The notes: generated from the letters alone by a model not told the origin. 64,000 nt of DNA from Neoceratodus forsteri (GCA_016271365.2 CM057454.1:694105501-694169500), one strand, 5' to 3'; positions 46,738 through 58,826 are shown, counted from the stretch's first letter. A program made the numbers and translations.

Positions 46738-49700
46738 TCATCCGATACCGGCTCTGGCTGACAGATATGCCATGAAGGGAGCCCAGCAAGGAGAGAAGTA
46801 TTCCATCTTCCCCATAGACATATGTGTCCGCCTATCCATCTCATATACAGAGGAGAGTGATGCAATAATCTCCTTGAGACTGGGCAGAACAGTACTTTGC
46901 CAGTTTTGTAGGATTAACCGTTTAGCCTGCATACTAAGTAGGAGTAGCCACCCAAGTTCCTGGTGTTTAAGGGGGGGAGCACCATGCCACAAGCCTAACA
47001 GCATAAGGGAAGGGTCAACAGGAACCTGACAATTAAGTATCACACTGGCCACATGTATCACTTCCTCCCATAGATCACGTATTCGGGGGCATTGCTAAAG
47101 AATATGAAATAGATCCCCCCTGGGCTAGAGACATCGCCAGCATATATTGTGTGTGAGGACTTTCATTTTCTTTAATATAGCAGGTGTCCTGTACCAAGAA
47201 TGTAAAATTTTATTGTGTATAAGTCTACTCCGGGTATCTTTATAAGTTTTTAACCCAACCTGCCAGCACCGTTTCCACTGCGCCTCTGTTATTTGTATAT
47301 TTAAGGCTTTTTCCCATTTTAACCTAGATTTTAGGTTGGAGGAAGGTAGCGAGTCCCTCAGTACAGCAAATAACGTAGCTGCAACTTTATTGGACAGGTG
47401 AAGCCATCTTTTTAAGTATGAGTCACAAGCTGGTAGAGCTTTACCCTGACTTAGGAGAGGTCTAAGACTGTCACGCAGTTGCAGGTATTTCCAGAAATCT
47501 GATTTATCCAGGTTCCATCTAGATTGCAGATTCTGGTAACTATCCACCACACAGGAATTGGGTCCCACTATATCCTTAAGGAATGTAATCCCTTTTTCTT
47601 GCCAGGAGGGCCAGGGCACCATGGAGCCACCAATAGTTATGCTGGGGTTGTTCCATAGGGGCACATATGTAAGGGGAAGAGTCGGGAGTTTTATTTTTTT
47701 TTGTAGGAGCTTCCAATATCTGATTGAGGAACCTATAGTGGGATGCGATACATACTGCAGACCAGGGGAGGAGCAGAGAAAAGAGACTGCAGTAGGGCTA
47801 TTACTATACATCTGTTCGAGCCATAGCCACTGAGGAGAATCAGTATTGTGGGGTTGGAACCATTTCAATGTTTGTACTCCTTGAAAAGCTATCTTATAGC
47901 CTTCAATCCATGGAAGACCCCATCCCCCCTGCAGAGGGTGAGCCCGAAGTTTATTTCTGCTGAAACGAGGTCTAAGTGAGCCCCATAGGAAGGATCCAAT
48001 CATCGTGTCTATTTTCTTGAACCAGTGATTTGGGAGAAACAGGGGAATATGAGCTAGCACGTAAAAGAATCTAGGGGCGAGGGACATCTTAAAAGTGACT
48101 ATCTTACCTGCCATGGTTAAATGGAGCTTATTTATTCACTCCATTTCAAGTTTACAGTTGGACAGAAGGGGGCACAGGTTATTATCCCACTACTTTGCTA
48201 AGTTGCTCCCAACCTTGATTCCCAAATATTTGATCGTATGTTGTGACCATTTAAGTCCGAACTGTGCCACCAAGCGAGAATTGCACTGCGAGTTAAGAGG
48301 GAGTATTTCAGTTTTGGATTGATTTATTTTTAACCCTGAGATGGATGAAAAGGAGTCCAGGATTTCTAGAAGTTGGGGTAAGGACTCATTAATGTCTCTT
48401 AGCAGTACCAGCAGATCGTCAGCATACAGCAGGGAAGAGACAAAGACCTGCCCCCTACAGATACCAGTGATGTGCGTGCTCTGTCTGATTGCAGCTGCTA
48501 ATGGTTCAATAGCAATGATGAACAAAAGAGGAGAGAGCGGGCACCCTTGACGTGTCCCTCTGTGTAACGAAAATGGTTCAGATAGGACCGAATTAGTGAG
48601 GACTTTTGCATTGGGAGATGTGTAAATGGAGGAGACAGCCACTCTGAAGTTCTATCCGAACCCCATGTGGTGTAAAACTTTCTGCAAGTAATCCCACTCC
48701 ACTGAATCAAATGCCTTTTCAAAATCAATGGCTATAGCAGCAGACACCCTTAATGTATCCTGATTCGCTATGTGAATAAGATTAATAAGTGTTCTAATTT
48801 GGTCAGTGCTATATCTACCTTTTACAAATTCAACCTGTGATGAATGGATCAGGGATGGTAGGACCAAGGCCAGTCTATCCACAAGCACTTTAGCGTAGAC
48901 CTTACTGTCTGAGTTTATTAAGGATATGGGGCTATAACTAGCCGGCTCTTCAGGGGGTTTGTCTTTTTTGGGAATCACTGAAATGATAGCCTCCCTTAGT
49001 GTGGGGGGTAGTATACCTTTATCCTTGGTCTCTTTAAAGACCTTACAGAGCAGGGGAGAGATCAGAGGGGATAATAGTTGCAAAAAGTCCACAGGGAACC
49101 CGTCACTACTGGGGCCTTTCCTTTTTTAAAGCCATCAAGGAGGCCGCAACCTCTGCATGGGTTAGGGGTTCTTCCAGAACTGTGCTTTGTTCTGGAGCCA
49201 ACTTCGGGAGTCTCACCATATCCAAAAATGATGATATATCCAAACAAGGACTGGTTTTGGTTGACTTGTATAATTAAGAGTAAAATGCCTTCATAATATC
49301 ATTCACTTCCTGTGGATTCGTTTTGACTACTCCTGTGGCTGGATCTTTTAACCCCACTATGTACCTATTTCCTTGTTGTTTCTGCAGCTGATATGACAGA
49401 ATTTTCCCACTTTTTTCCCCCACCCTTCCAGTATGTATGCTTTAATCTAATAAGTGCCAAGTCAGCCTTCCTGGAGATAAGTTCATTTAACCTAGTCCTT
49501 ATATCCAGAACCCTTTGACCCCACAATGACTTAGAGGATGGGTGGTATTGAGCCTTAAAAGTTTTTTCAGCATTAAGCAGGTCATCCTCCAATTGTACCC
49601 GTTCTCTTTCCCTATTTTTCCTCCTGTAGGAGGCGTACCCTATAATCTTCCCACGCATGGTGGCTTTGTAGGCCTCCCAGGTATTTTGGGCAGATGTGTC

Positions 49701-50544
49701 CTCAACAGGGTTTTCCCTAAGAAAGTTTGTAGTCTCCAGTTCAGCCCATTTTCTGAAATTGAGATCTTGTAGGAGTAACGGATCAAGCATCCAGGAAGGG
49801 GATATTCGGGAGGAAGGACCCCAAGAAATAACTACCTGTACTGGGGCATGGTCTGAGATTACCATGGGAAGAATAACTGAGTTACTAACTAAGCCCATAA
49901 GAATATGGGAAATAAGCCAGTAGTCTAATCTGCTATAACTACCATGGACCCCAGAATAGTAGAAGTAGTCCCGGACAGAGGGGTGCACTAAGTGCCAAAT
50001 GTCCACCAGCTGATACTTAGAGCTTAGGTGTTGAACGGCCTGAGCTCCCCTGATGTGAGATTCTTTGCCTGGATCACTCCTGTCCAACACAGGGACAAGT
50101 ATAAGATTAAAGTCCCCCTTCCCCGATGATAATGGGTATATCTTTTTCTACCATTGTGTCTAATTTAGAGTTCAATTCTAAAAAGAAAGAAGGGTCATCC
50201 ACATTTGGAGCGTAAATGTTTACCACCAGAAGGTGGCCCTCGGGGGTGTTGAGCAAGGCTATTACCCATTGTCCCTGAGAATCTGTCTTCCTCTTAACCA
50301 CTGCCCAGGGGAGTGATTTGTGAATCAGAATTGCTACGCCTCTTTTCTTTGTGGAGGCGCAGGAGTGCAGTTCCATACCCACCCAATCCCTAACTAAATA
50401 TTTACAATCCTTCTCAGCAAGCTTAGTTTCTTGCACTAAGGCCACCTGGGTTTTAAGCCTTTTAAGATGCGAGAATACCTGATTCCTCTTAGAAGGGGAA
50501 TTTAACCCTCTTACGTTCCAAGTTATAAAGGAGATATCACCCAT
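46738..50544 (-). pseudogene. L1 ORF2: endonuclease, reverse transcriptase, C-terminal Cys region
   Basis: Begins with MGDISFITWNVRGLNSPSKR at 50544. Endonuclease residues are visible: N in TWNVRGLN, E in VQETKL, then after a frame change in a G-run near 50115, GDFNLIL, SRLDYWLIS and ISDHAPV. RT blocks: AIIPK-type entry (ISVIPKKDKP), AIDFEKAFDSVEWDYL (about 48680-48730), GTRQGCPLSPLLF and the catalytic YADDLLVLL (about 48400-48430). A 329-codon frame at 47125-48114 is the thumb/connection. The C-terminal end has HNICWRC and later residues of the L1 Cys-rich motif across a stop near 47125. Four or five frame changes; inactive. Confidence 0.92.
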
Positions 50545-51694
50545 TGGGACAGATATAACAAAATCTTTTAGGGGGGGTATGAAGGGATAAACTCGGCCAA
50601 CCATCGCATCTTCTCCTCAGATCCAATCTGTGACCATACACGCATAATACAGAGTTTACTAAAACTTAACATCTCACATCTGTTTTGCAAAGTTGTAGAA
50701 ATAGTCTGGAACACAACACATATTAACACACTAAAACTATTTACACGCAATGCGCACCAGTGCGCTCTGGAGATAAACGATGTCTCGGGCCGAGGAGTCA
50801 AAGTCCTCTCAGGCCTCATCGTTCCACCTAAAGTGGGGTGGTGGTCTTGGGCATTAACAGAGACTTTATCGCCCCTAAGAGCATCTCATTACTTGGGGAT
50901 CTAGTACTTTGACATAGCCCCATGTCCAATTACTCTAACAGCTAATGGGCAGGCATACCGAATAGCATGCAGACCCCTTGCATGGCTGCGGTGCCCATGG
51001 GGGGGAAGAATTCTCTGTTCCAGCCTAGACACTATTCTAGTGCAGACATAGAGATTCACTGGGTATCAGAGTTTTCCCCATCACATGTCCTCCGTGGGTC
51101 CAGGGATTTCGAGTATTATTACTATAAGGGCCAAACCGGAACCATCAAAATATAAACCAGTTCTGTATGACACCGTCTGGTGTCATAAAAGCCTAAGAGG
51201 ACCGGTTAGTCCACAAGGATTGCCTTGCAAAAGGGCTGCACAGACCTCTGGTTTCCTCTGCCCACTTCACAACCTCGCCCCTTAACTATACAGAATGGTC
51301 ATAGGCACTTATCTAATTGTGGTCCTGTGCATTCAAGGATGCAAACTTTAAATACTGAGTTCAGGCTGGTGTGTACATTGATCTAAGCTGTTTTCACCAC
51401 AGTTGTTTATAGACAGTTCCTGAGTAGGATCCTTAAGTGTGGGCGCAGCTGACACAAGATCACAAACAGGGTGTTCAGCCTTTGAAGCTTCCTGCAGCAT
51501 TTCCTCTTCGGGGTATTCTGGAAATTCGTCCTGTGAGACGGGGCAAGTGACACAAATCTATTAGGAGAAAGGAATTGAGAGTCAAAATCCTCCATAGAGG
51601 CCTTCGAGCTTAGCGACAGTTCAGAAACATTCCCTACACGATTGATAGGGTGAGTTCTCTTAGGGTGATTCTCGTTCTGTTGACATTTCCGTGT

Positions 51695-52592
51695 TCATGC
51701 TGGGAGTGGAGTACTCTGGCCCTGAAACTGGAACCCATTTGGGTGAGATGAGGGTATGCAGGTGCCATCTAGCAATACATTATTACTATGACTCCTCACC
51801 GGTAAAGTAGAATCCATGGCCACATTGTCCATACTGACAGCTCCATGCCATTTGCTTTTTAGATTTTCAGACAAACTGCTCGGGGTAGTGAACAAGAGAA
51901 ATGTACTGTTCTCTTCTATCCGCACAGTTGCAGGGTATTGAAGTGAAAATTTTGATGCCCTTTTCATGCATGATATGTCTGGTCTGAGAATATTCCTTCC
52001 AGCGATCTGCCAGGTCCCCCGAGAGTACTCCTGAAAAATCATTATCTTGTGCTCCCGCCAAGAGAGAGCACCAAGCTCCCAAGCTCGAGATGTAACCCAT
52101 TCCTTGTCAGCAAAGTTTAATATTCGTACCATAAGCGGTCCTGGCCTGTCACTGAGTTTTGGTTTAGGGGCGAGAGTTCTGTGCACTCGCTCAGTCGTAA
52201 AGCCAGGAGGGAGATTATGCTTTAGTAGGTCAGGGAGGGTATCGTAAAGAAAATCAACAGGGTTACCTTGTTCTGCACCCCTCCGGAAACCTTAGCAAAT
52301 GCAGGTTATTACGCCTATTACGGTTTTCTAAATCATCAACCTTGACTTGCAGTGCCTGGATTGATCTCTCTTGAGCCCTCATTATGACAGAGATGTCTTC
52401 CAGTGCGTCAGTGTTTTCTTTAATTTTATGCTCTGATATGTCCAGTCGGGATTCCAGCCTGTTAATTGCTGCTGTCGTATTGTTCGCTGCCAGCATAACC
52501 TCAGCCATTTTCTTTAGAAGTGTAGCGAACATCTCCTGGGTCTGCTGTGTACCTGGACCCATGGCCTTCCCCGGCCCACTTTGTTTCGACAT
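51695..52592 (-). pseudogene. L1 ORF1 protein (RNA-binding chaperone), frameshifted
   Basis: The N-terminal part from the ATG at 52592 is a coiled coil: AAINRLESRLDISEHKIKEN then IQALQVKVDDLENRNRRNN. It runs into NLHLLRFPEG, the linker to the RRM domain. A frame change at about 52190-52265 separates it from the RRM/C-terminal part (KLSDRPGPLMVRILNFADKE then HKIMIFQEYS), which is typical L1 ORF1. The family forms trimers that coat the L1 RNA. About 1.1 kb separates its apparent stop from ORF2, longer than usual, so the real ORF1 may have extended further (weak frames at 51407-51595). Confidence 0.85.
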
Positions 52593-52820
52593 GCCCAACT
52601 GCCTCAGCTGTATCACCACAGTCTGATGTGCAAGCCAAAGTGTCTTAATATAACCAGATGCTCTAATAGCCCAACCTTTCCAAATAAATTCTGAGCTGCT
52701 AAATATTGTACTAGGAGTGAAGACACAGAACTAACGCTCTGTTAATGATCCCGAGAAATGGAGCGCTCTCATCAGGTGGCCATCACATCGGGAGCCAAGC
52801 CACACCCCTGACTACTTCTT

Positions 52821-52850
52821 CTGTTGAAGTACAATAAGAAATTTTAAATA
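52821..52850 (+). pseudogene. Last codons of the hAT transposase beyond the L1
   Basis: Continues the frame broken at 45861: LLLKYNKKF then a stop. hAT proteins of this group commonly end close after the TDDNTRLL block, which is seen at 45836-45860. Confidence 0.75.
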
Positions 52851-53345
52851 TCTTAGTTGGATAACAGTTGCTGCTCATTCTATGATGTAAAAATCCTTTC
52901 TTGACAATCTGATGTGGTGTTGGTGGTGGTGGTGGTACTATACTTTTACTGTAGAATACTAATAATGTTTGTTTGGATTATTAGAACTGGTGATGGTGGT
53001 GGTGGTACTGATTTGACAATGATGCTACTATTATAATGTATATTGTTTTTGATCAGTCGTGTGTGTGTGTTTTAATAAAAACATATACCTTTTATTTGTG
53101 TCTGTGTGTTTCTTTTGACAAAAATGCATACCTTTTTGATGGCTGGCTTTAATATGAATCACCAAGCAACTGAAATTGAATACCCATACTTGTACCTCAC
53201 AAAGGTAAATGTGTGCCCAGTAGCCAGCAAAATCCCTACAAAATACATGCAAAGTCCTGCAAAATCCCTGCAAAATTTGGGAGAAAAAAGTCCCACAAAT
53301 TTCCCACAAAATCTAGTAAACAATTCTGTAATTTCCCAGTGGCCA

Positions 53346-53465
53346 TTCCCATGAGCACTGAAGATGTTAAGTGACTTGCTCAGGGTCACACAATATGCAA
53401 GTGGAAGTTGTGGGAATCAGTCCCAGCTGTGATGGATATACCAAGTTCATTCACAGTTCATTAAG
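53346..53465 (-). mobile_element. CORE-SINE (MIR-like) fragment, minus strand
   Basis: The minus strand reads GGGACTGATTCCCACAA, then ATTGTGTGACCCTGAGCAAG, TCACTTAACATCTTC and AGTGCTC. The CORE word TGTGACCCTGAGCAAGTCAC matches the plus-strand copy at 33948-34138. It lies between the two hAT elements. Confidence 0.85.
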
Positions 53466-54092
53466 CTAGGGTGACCATATTTCTGAAATGGTAAAGTGGG
53501 ACAAATGGTACTGCATGCACGAAGTGAGCATGAAAATGTTTTACATACAGATGGGGCTCTGGTGTTTTAGAGGCTGTCTGGTGATTTTTGTTTCAAAGAA
53601 AAAATTTTTTTAGTATCTCTCCACATGTGATTCCAATAGGAGAGACCCTGTTTGTCTTGATTAAGGCATCAGTCAATGATAATATAAGGTATGAATCAGA
53701 CATTGCTAAGATTATGTAACCACTGATGCCAGAAAAAGAAGGTGACTTCCGTCCAGAATCACAGAAACCATCAATATATTGTAATTCAATTTCACTGAAA
53801 AAAACTGCTGAAATGAACATCATAATCTGCATCATTACAGAACTGTCATGTTGAGTAATTTAACATAAGATAAAAATAATCGTGTTTTACCTTGCCTTGC
53901 AGAATGGAGCAGGATTTTGAGTAGATGATCATCATTACTGAATTTTAAACTTCTCTGATATTCTCTAGGTTTGACGGTTCATCATTTTTCTCTTCAAATA
54001 AATGATGTGCTGGACTTGAAAGTAACATGTTTTCCAGTTATGTTATGTACTAACTAATAGATCTTCTAGTGTATGCACTGTTTAAATGTAAT

Positions 54093-54093
54093 G

Positions 54094-54151
<58 letters not shown>

Positions 54152-54152
54152 C
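54093..54152. repeat. (CTTT)n microsatellite
   Basis: About 14 CTTT repeats. Confidence 0.97.
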
Positions 54153-54294
54153 CAGTGGTATTCTAATCACAACTTTTATGATGTGTTCAACCACAACTGT
54201 AACTTGAAATATCCTCTCCTTTTGTAATGGTCCTTCAAGGAAATGTACTTTTCCCAGACAGGGAGCAATAGGGTTTGCACACTTCTGATTTCTA

Positions 54295-54295
54295 G

Positions 54296-54360
<65 letters not shown>

Positions 54361-54370
54361 TCTCTCTGTC
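54295..54370. repeat. (CT)n microsatellite
   Basis: Long CT run with a few interruptions; the Arg/Glu-rich and Ser/Leu-rich frames over it are artefacts. Confidence 0.95.
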
Positions 54371-54574
54371 TGCCTGTCCATCCCTTTTTTTCCCCCTCAT
54401 CTTTCACTCTCTCTCCCCGAATACTCTTTTATCTGGTCCCCCACACCCATAAAAATTAATTCCTCAAAATGGCAATGCATATTCTACCTACTTAAGAAAT
54501 GAAATTTAATGAATCAGGCTGCCCACTACACCCTCCCATATGTGGTTCAGTTTTAAAAACAAATGTCTGATTTT

Positions 54575-54970
54575 GGATGATGTAGAAAAATATAAGCAGT
54601 CAGTCTGCCAGTACAGGGTTTTTGGGTGATGTGGGTTTGGAGAACTGCTAATGGTTAGAAGGCACATTCAGGTCTCTGATGTGGATGTGTCTTATAACCA
54701 GTTCAGTCAAAGCAGTATGAAAACAAGAAATTCACAAGAAAGTCCTTCTCATTCAAAAAGGAAGGGAAGGCATACCTGATATGGAAAAACATGGGCAGTC
54801 AGTCACCAGTATGGGGTTTTTGGGTGGTGGAGGTTTAGAGAACAGCTAATGGATAGATGGCACATCCAGCTCTCTGATGTGTCTTCTAACCGATTCAGTC
54901 AAAGCTCTGTGAAAACAAGAATTTCACATAAAAAGTCCTTCCCATCTAGAAAGGAAAGGAATGCATGCTT
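54575..54970. repeat. Tandem duplication, two ~199-bp copies
   Basis: GCAGTCAGTC at 54596 and 54795, followed in both by CCAGTAYRGGGTTTTTGGGT, GGCACATYCAG, CTCTGATGTG and TCAGTCAAAGC. Confidence 0.9.
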
Positions 54971-55204
54971 GATGATAAATATAATAACCAATAGATTTAA
55001 TATGGTCATTGTCAGAAGACAGTGAGTACACTGTTATTATAACTTTTCTGCCCCCTCCCTTCTCAAGTTTCTTGTCATGGTTCAGGTTCTTCAGATATTT
55101 TATTAAGTGCATACTTTTAAGAAGAATGAATCTTTCTCAGGAGACATTTGTTTTTCATTATTCTGTCATGCAGTTCTGAACAGCTGTCTTGAATGTTGAC
55201 TTTA

Positions 55205-55945
55205 GCAATAAGCATTGCTTATAGTGTTTTAACTTCCAGTTGACTTTTATCATCTGTCCAGGCATGTTCCTTTAGTGAAAATACTTTTTCCACTGCAGTA
55301 TTTGTTCCAGACACTGTCAGTGCAAACTCTACCATGAGTCCCAAATTTGTAGCAAGAATGTTTTCGGCATGTAAGAAGAACACCTGCACCCATCTCTCAT
55401 CAACAGCTGTCTTCTGTTGATGCCAGTCTGCCATTCTTCATCTTTGAGAAACTGTTTAAGATGTATGACGTCATAGAAAAAATTGTTCCTGTCCACAGAC
55501 TGGCCCACTGACTGATACATATTCATAACCATTTCCGGTAATGCCTTAACATCTGGCCATATTGGAGGCTGTTCAAGCTTAACCCATGTCCATTTCTTAA
55601 ATGGTTTAAAAATGTTTGTCCCATAAGTTTAAATATTGTAAACAGGTGTCATAGAAACTGTTGTATTTGTGAATTCTTGTTGCACAATGTCACCATTGTT
55701 CTCTAGTTCTCTGAGGAGACATTGAACCTTGAGACTGAGAAATGTTTGCTCTTTTTTGGATTGAAGTTTATCATTCAATTTACTGAATTCTTCTGTGATC
55801 TCCATTGCTGTGGATCTTCATCTTTCTATATCGAGAACAGCAGAATTGAACAGTGTAAGTTGATTATGGATAAACTAGAGCCACAGCTCTTAACAACCAT
55901 TTTCAAAAACTTCTTCAGCAATACTTGAAACTTTGCTTCAGAAAG
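55205..55945 (-). pseudogene. hAT transposase, C-terminal half (minus)
   Basis: From the family P insertion downwards the minus strand reads IAEEVFENG, NQLTLFNSAVLDIER, AMEITEEFSKLNDKLQSKK, then FKPFKKWTWVKLEQPP, MVMNMYQSVGQSVDRNNFFY and the hATC dimerisation block ALTVSGTNTAVEKVFSLKEH with TDDKSQLEVKTL. The block with S..N..VEKVFS corresponds to the conserved SSxxxERxFS of hAT transposases. Several stops and frame changes. It is the continuation of 57800-58826. Confidence 0.85.
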
Positions 55946-55948
55946 AAA

Positions 55949-57795
55949 CAAGCATTTGTCAATGCCGAATGTTGTCTCGCTGGCATTGGCATTGGTAGTG
56001 TAGAAGTTAGAGATGCATAATAGGAATGGCAGTGAAGTATTGAACTGATACCAGACTCATCCCCACCATGAAGAGACACATTTTCAACATAGGCATTTTG
56101 GGACCTCCCCTCATGAACAGTGGCACTGTGATTTTGTTAATCTGTCCCAAAAGTTGATTTCCCACAGCGACCAACCATTCTGCACCACAGGTGCGAAAAC
56201 ACATTTTGGGCAGGATGTGAAAAATGACAGCTGTGCTGTTCATAAGGAGGTGTAAAAGAATGGCAGTGTTGAAAATCTGGCTTGAAAATATTGCACATTT
56301 GCAAAGTTACAAGGGTGCATGGAAACTACATAACGCGTGCTTGTAACACAGTTGTTTTATGAACTTTCATCACCAAATTTTCAACATATGCATTTTAGGA
56401 CCTCTGCTCATGAAGAGTGCCACTGTCATTTTGTCAAACTGTCCCAAAAACTGATTTCACACAGCAACCGCACTATTCTGTGCCAGAAGTCTCAAAACAC
56501 ATTTCAGCCAGGATATGTAAAATGACAGCTGTACTGTTAATAAGGAGGTGTTTAAAAATGCCAATGTTGAAAATCTGGAGTAAAAATATTACAAGCTAGA
56601 AGTTACAAGCATGTGTGGAAACTGCGCAACGCACACTCGTAGTGAGCTCACCACATGAACAGTGGTACTGTCATTTTGTTAATCAGTCCCGAAAGGTGAT
56701 TCCATGTAGTAACCATGAAATCACCTTTCAGTACAGAATAATGTTATTACAGTGGCTGAATTCATGAGGAGGGGCTCCAATAACCACATGTTGAAAATTT
56801 GGTGCCAAAATTCCTAAAAATGCCCGAGATATCCACCAAAGTTGGAAAACCTCTTATTAATGTCATTATATAGCTTACCAGCATTTCTTCAATTCGTGGT
56901 CAGCTTTGAAGGGTGCAGACATGTTCCCAGTCCACCAAAGATCATAGCGCCAGACTCCGGAGGTAAGTATGGGGTCACAGGGGAGTGGTGAGGCAGGGTG
57001 CACACAGGGTGGGTGCAGGCTGGGAAGGGAGAAGAACAGATCATGAGGGACCATTTTCTTCATTTACAGGTTTAAAGAAAACAACATTGCGTGATTTTTT
57101 TTTTACAGGGGCATTTGGCATGCTGGGGTGGGCTCCCAGTGTGCCACCTGAGTATTTGGGTGGGCTACCTGTTGGGGGATTGGGCACCCCGCCTGCACAT
57201 ACTGAAAGGGGGGTACCATGAGGGACTGTTTCTTCTTTTACAGGTTTAAAAAAATATAAAAAACATTGTGGGACAGTTTTTGTTTTACAGGGGCATTTGG
57301 CACACTGGGGTGGGCTCCCAGCATGCAACCTGAGTGTTTTGGGGGGCTAGCCAATGGGGGATTGGGCACCACCGCCGGCCCATACTGAAGAGGGGGACAA
57401 GTGCCAAGGGAGATTTTGCACCCCCTCAGCACACAACAAATGAGGGGGGCATTCTGTTGATGAGGAGTGGTCTCCCCATCAGTACATGAAATGGGTTAGG
57501 GCATGCCGACAGGGGGTTGGGCACCCCACGAACTTCGGCATTGCGGCAGGCGGTGGCGGCAGTCAGTGCTGCCATGTTTGCTTCACCAGCAAAGGCATGT
57601 CAGAAGTTGCAGCTGCATGACAAGCTTGACTCTCATTGCTGCAGATCTTTTCTTTGATCTGGTGGCCACCTTACCTGTTGCTGGTGTCAGTGCCTGCAGC
57701 TACCTAATTGGGGAATGAGGGATGCACCTACTAATGTGTGCCCTGCATTCGTCCACAGTGACCACTCCTCCAAATCTGCTACTATTGCAAGCACG
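55949..57795 (+). repeat. Family P composite repeat inserted in the hAT transposase gene
   Basis: The left-end motif is at 55949. Monomers have left arms near 56082 and 56374 and a deleted third near 56645, with right arms near 56220, 56520 and 56750. The exon-like block is about 56893-56962, followed by GTAAGTATGGGG at 56963; the preceding AG is mutated to AA. An acceptor-like CATTTACAG ends at 57069. GC-rich hairpin units lie near 57117 and 57298. The distal part ends before transposase codons resume at about 57800. The flanking codons belong to one hAT protein, so this is the only copy whose two outer limits can be bracketed (within tens of bases). Confidence 0.8.
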
Positions 57796-57799
57796 AGTC

Positions 57800-58826
57800 A
57801 ACATAAAAAGGACTTGAAAGCATCAAAGAGAGCCAGTATTCTTTCAACTGCAGGTAAACATGACAGCCACTGGGTATTACCACTGCCAAGGAGATAATGA
57901 AATTCTACATTAACAAATTCGCAGAATTCTTTCAGATATTCTAATCTAACAGTGTAGATGTGAAAGTAGCTGAATATTTTGTTAACAATATATTCGGTGT
58001 CCACAGGTAAGCAGTCACAGGCAGCTTTCGAACAGTTGTGCACAATGTGAGCTTCACAACCAACACCAAAACATTCTTTTGGAAGCCTGCCTTTGATTTT
58101 CTTGAAAAAATTGTTTTGCCCTTTGAGATCAGCCCCTTCAAAGTTTGTATTAGTATTGTCAGCACAAAATGCAATCATTTTTTGTGACAGGCCATGTTCA
58201 TCCTTGAAAGACATGACAAGATCAATCAGTATAGCAGAAATTTCTCCACCCACTGAAGCAAAATTAAGAATTGTGTTCTAAGAGAAGAAGAAGTAGAAGA
58301 AAAAGAAAAATATTGCACTACAATTGGGATAAGTTTAATACTATTGTGGTTTGATGCATCCATCCACACAGCAAGAAACATGGAAACTTTGAGATCATTG
58401 AGTTCCATCATATAAGTAGAAAGAGCATTCATCAGAATTGCTTCAGTTGTTCTATGAGCAGTAGGAACTTTGTAGCAAAATTCTTCTTAATTAACTGTGA
58501 CATGCCATCCAAGGACTGGAAATTTGGATTATGCCATAGAATATGATAGGTAAAAGTGCTTCAGTTGTGGCTGTGTTAAGTTCCCATGGACCTGGATCTC
58601 ATCTGGAAAAGAAGATTGCTACTAAGGAGCTTGATGTTGCGGAGATTCATGTGTTGTACGTCTTTGTTTGTGAATGGTCCATAATATCTGAGCAGCCCCA
58701 GTGAGTACCTGAAAAGTCTGAGTGGCATAAAGAACAGTAGTTCTCAAACCCATTTCTGTCCTTTGACTTCAGAAAAGAAAATTCTTCTTGAAGAGCTGAA
58801 TTAAAACTACACTTTCTTTTTGACAT
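57800..58826 (-). pseudogene. hAT transposase, N-terminal half (minus)
   Basis: The ATG at 58826 opens MSKRKCSFNSALQEEFSFLK, the conserved start of a widespread hAT group. A C-x2-C zinc finger follows (YCSLCHSDF then SDIMDH). Decayed sequence follows, then FLAVWMDASNHNSIKLIPI and an open stretch of ~150 codons (57798-58253): KMIAFCADNTNTNFEG (catalytic DDE-region D), GVGCEAHIVHNCSKAACD and NTQWLSCLPAVERIL (the usual TRWLSL block with R changed to Q). It stops at DAFKSFL, where the family P copy begins. Stops and frame changes between blocks; inactive. Confidence 0.88.

Larger units (their letters stand above)
45862..52809 (-). mobile_element. L1-like LINE, about full length, with target duplication
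   Basis: Flanked by the 11-bp duplication GACTACTTCTT (45851-45861 and 52810-52820). The minus-strand 3' end shows as a T-run at 45865-45873. Order on the minus strand: ~190-bp 5' region, ORF1 (52592 to ~51695), spacer, ORF2 (50544 to 46738), ~870-bp 3' UTR. The insertion lies in the last codons of the hAT transposase, so it is younger than that element. Length ~6.95 kb fits a complete L1/Tx1-group element. Confidence 0.93.
41286..53345 (+). mobile_element. CGGBP1-type hAT transposon, split by an L1
   Basis: Putative terminal inverted repeats: left CATGAGCAAGGACACTGGAA at 41286, right (reversed and complemented, near 53345) CATGGGAATGGCCACTGGGA, about 16 of 20 matching. Inside both ends are short words of the type GATTTT followed by GGGA or TCCCACAAA, as expected for subterminal transposase-binding repeats. 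The transposase gene lies at 43645-52850. No clear 8-bp target duplication, so the exact ends are uncertain. The left 2 kb holds two tandem arrays. Confidence 0.65.

Noticed and set aside
54066..54407. Arg/Glu-rich 113-codon frame
   Set aside because: Translation of (CTTT)n and (CT)n microsatellites.
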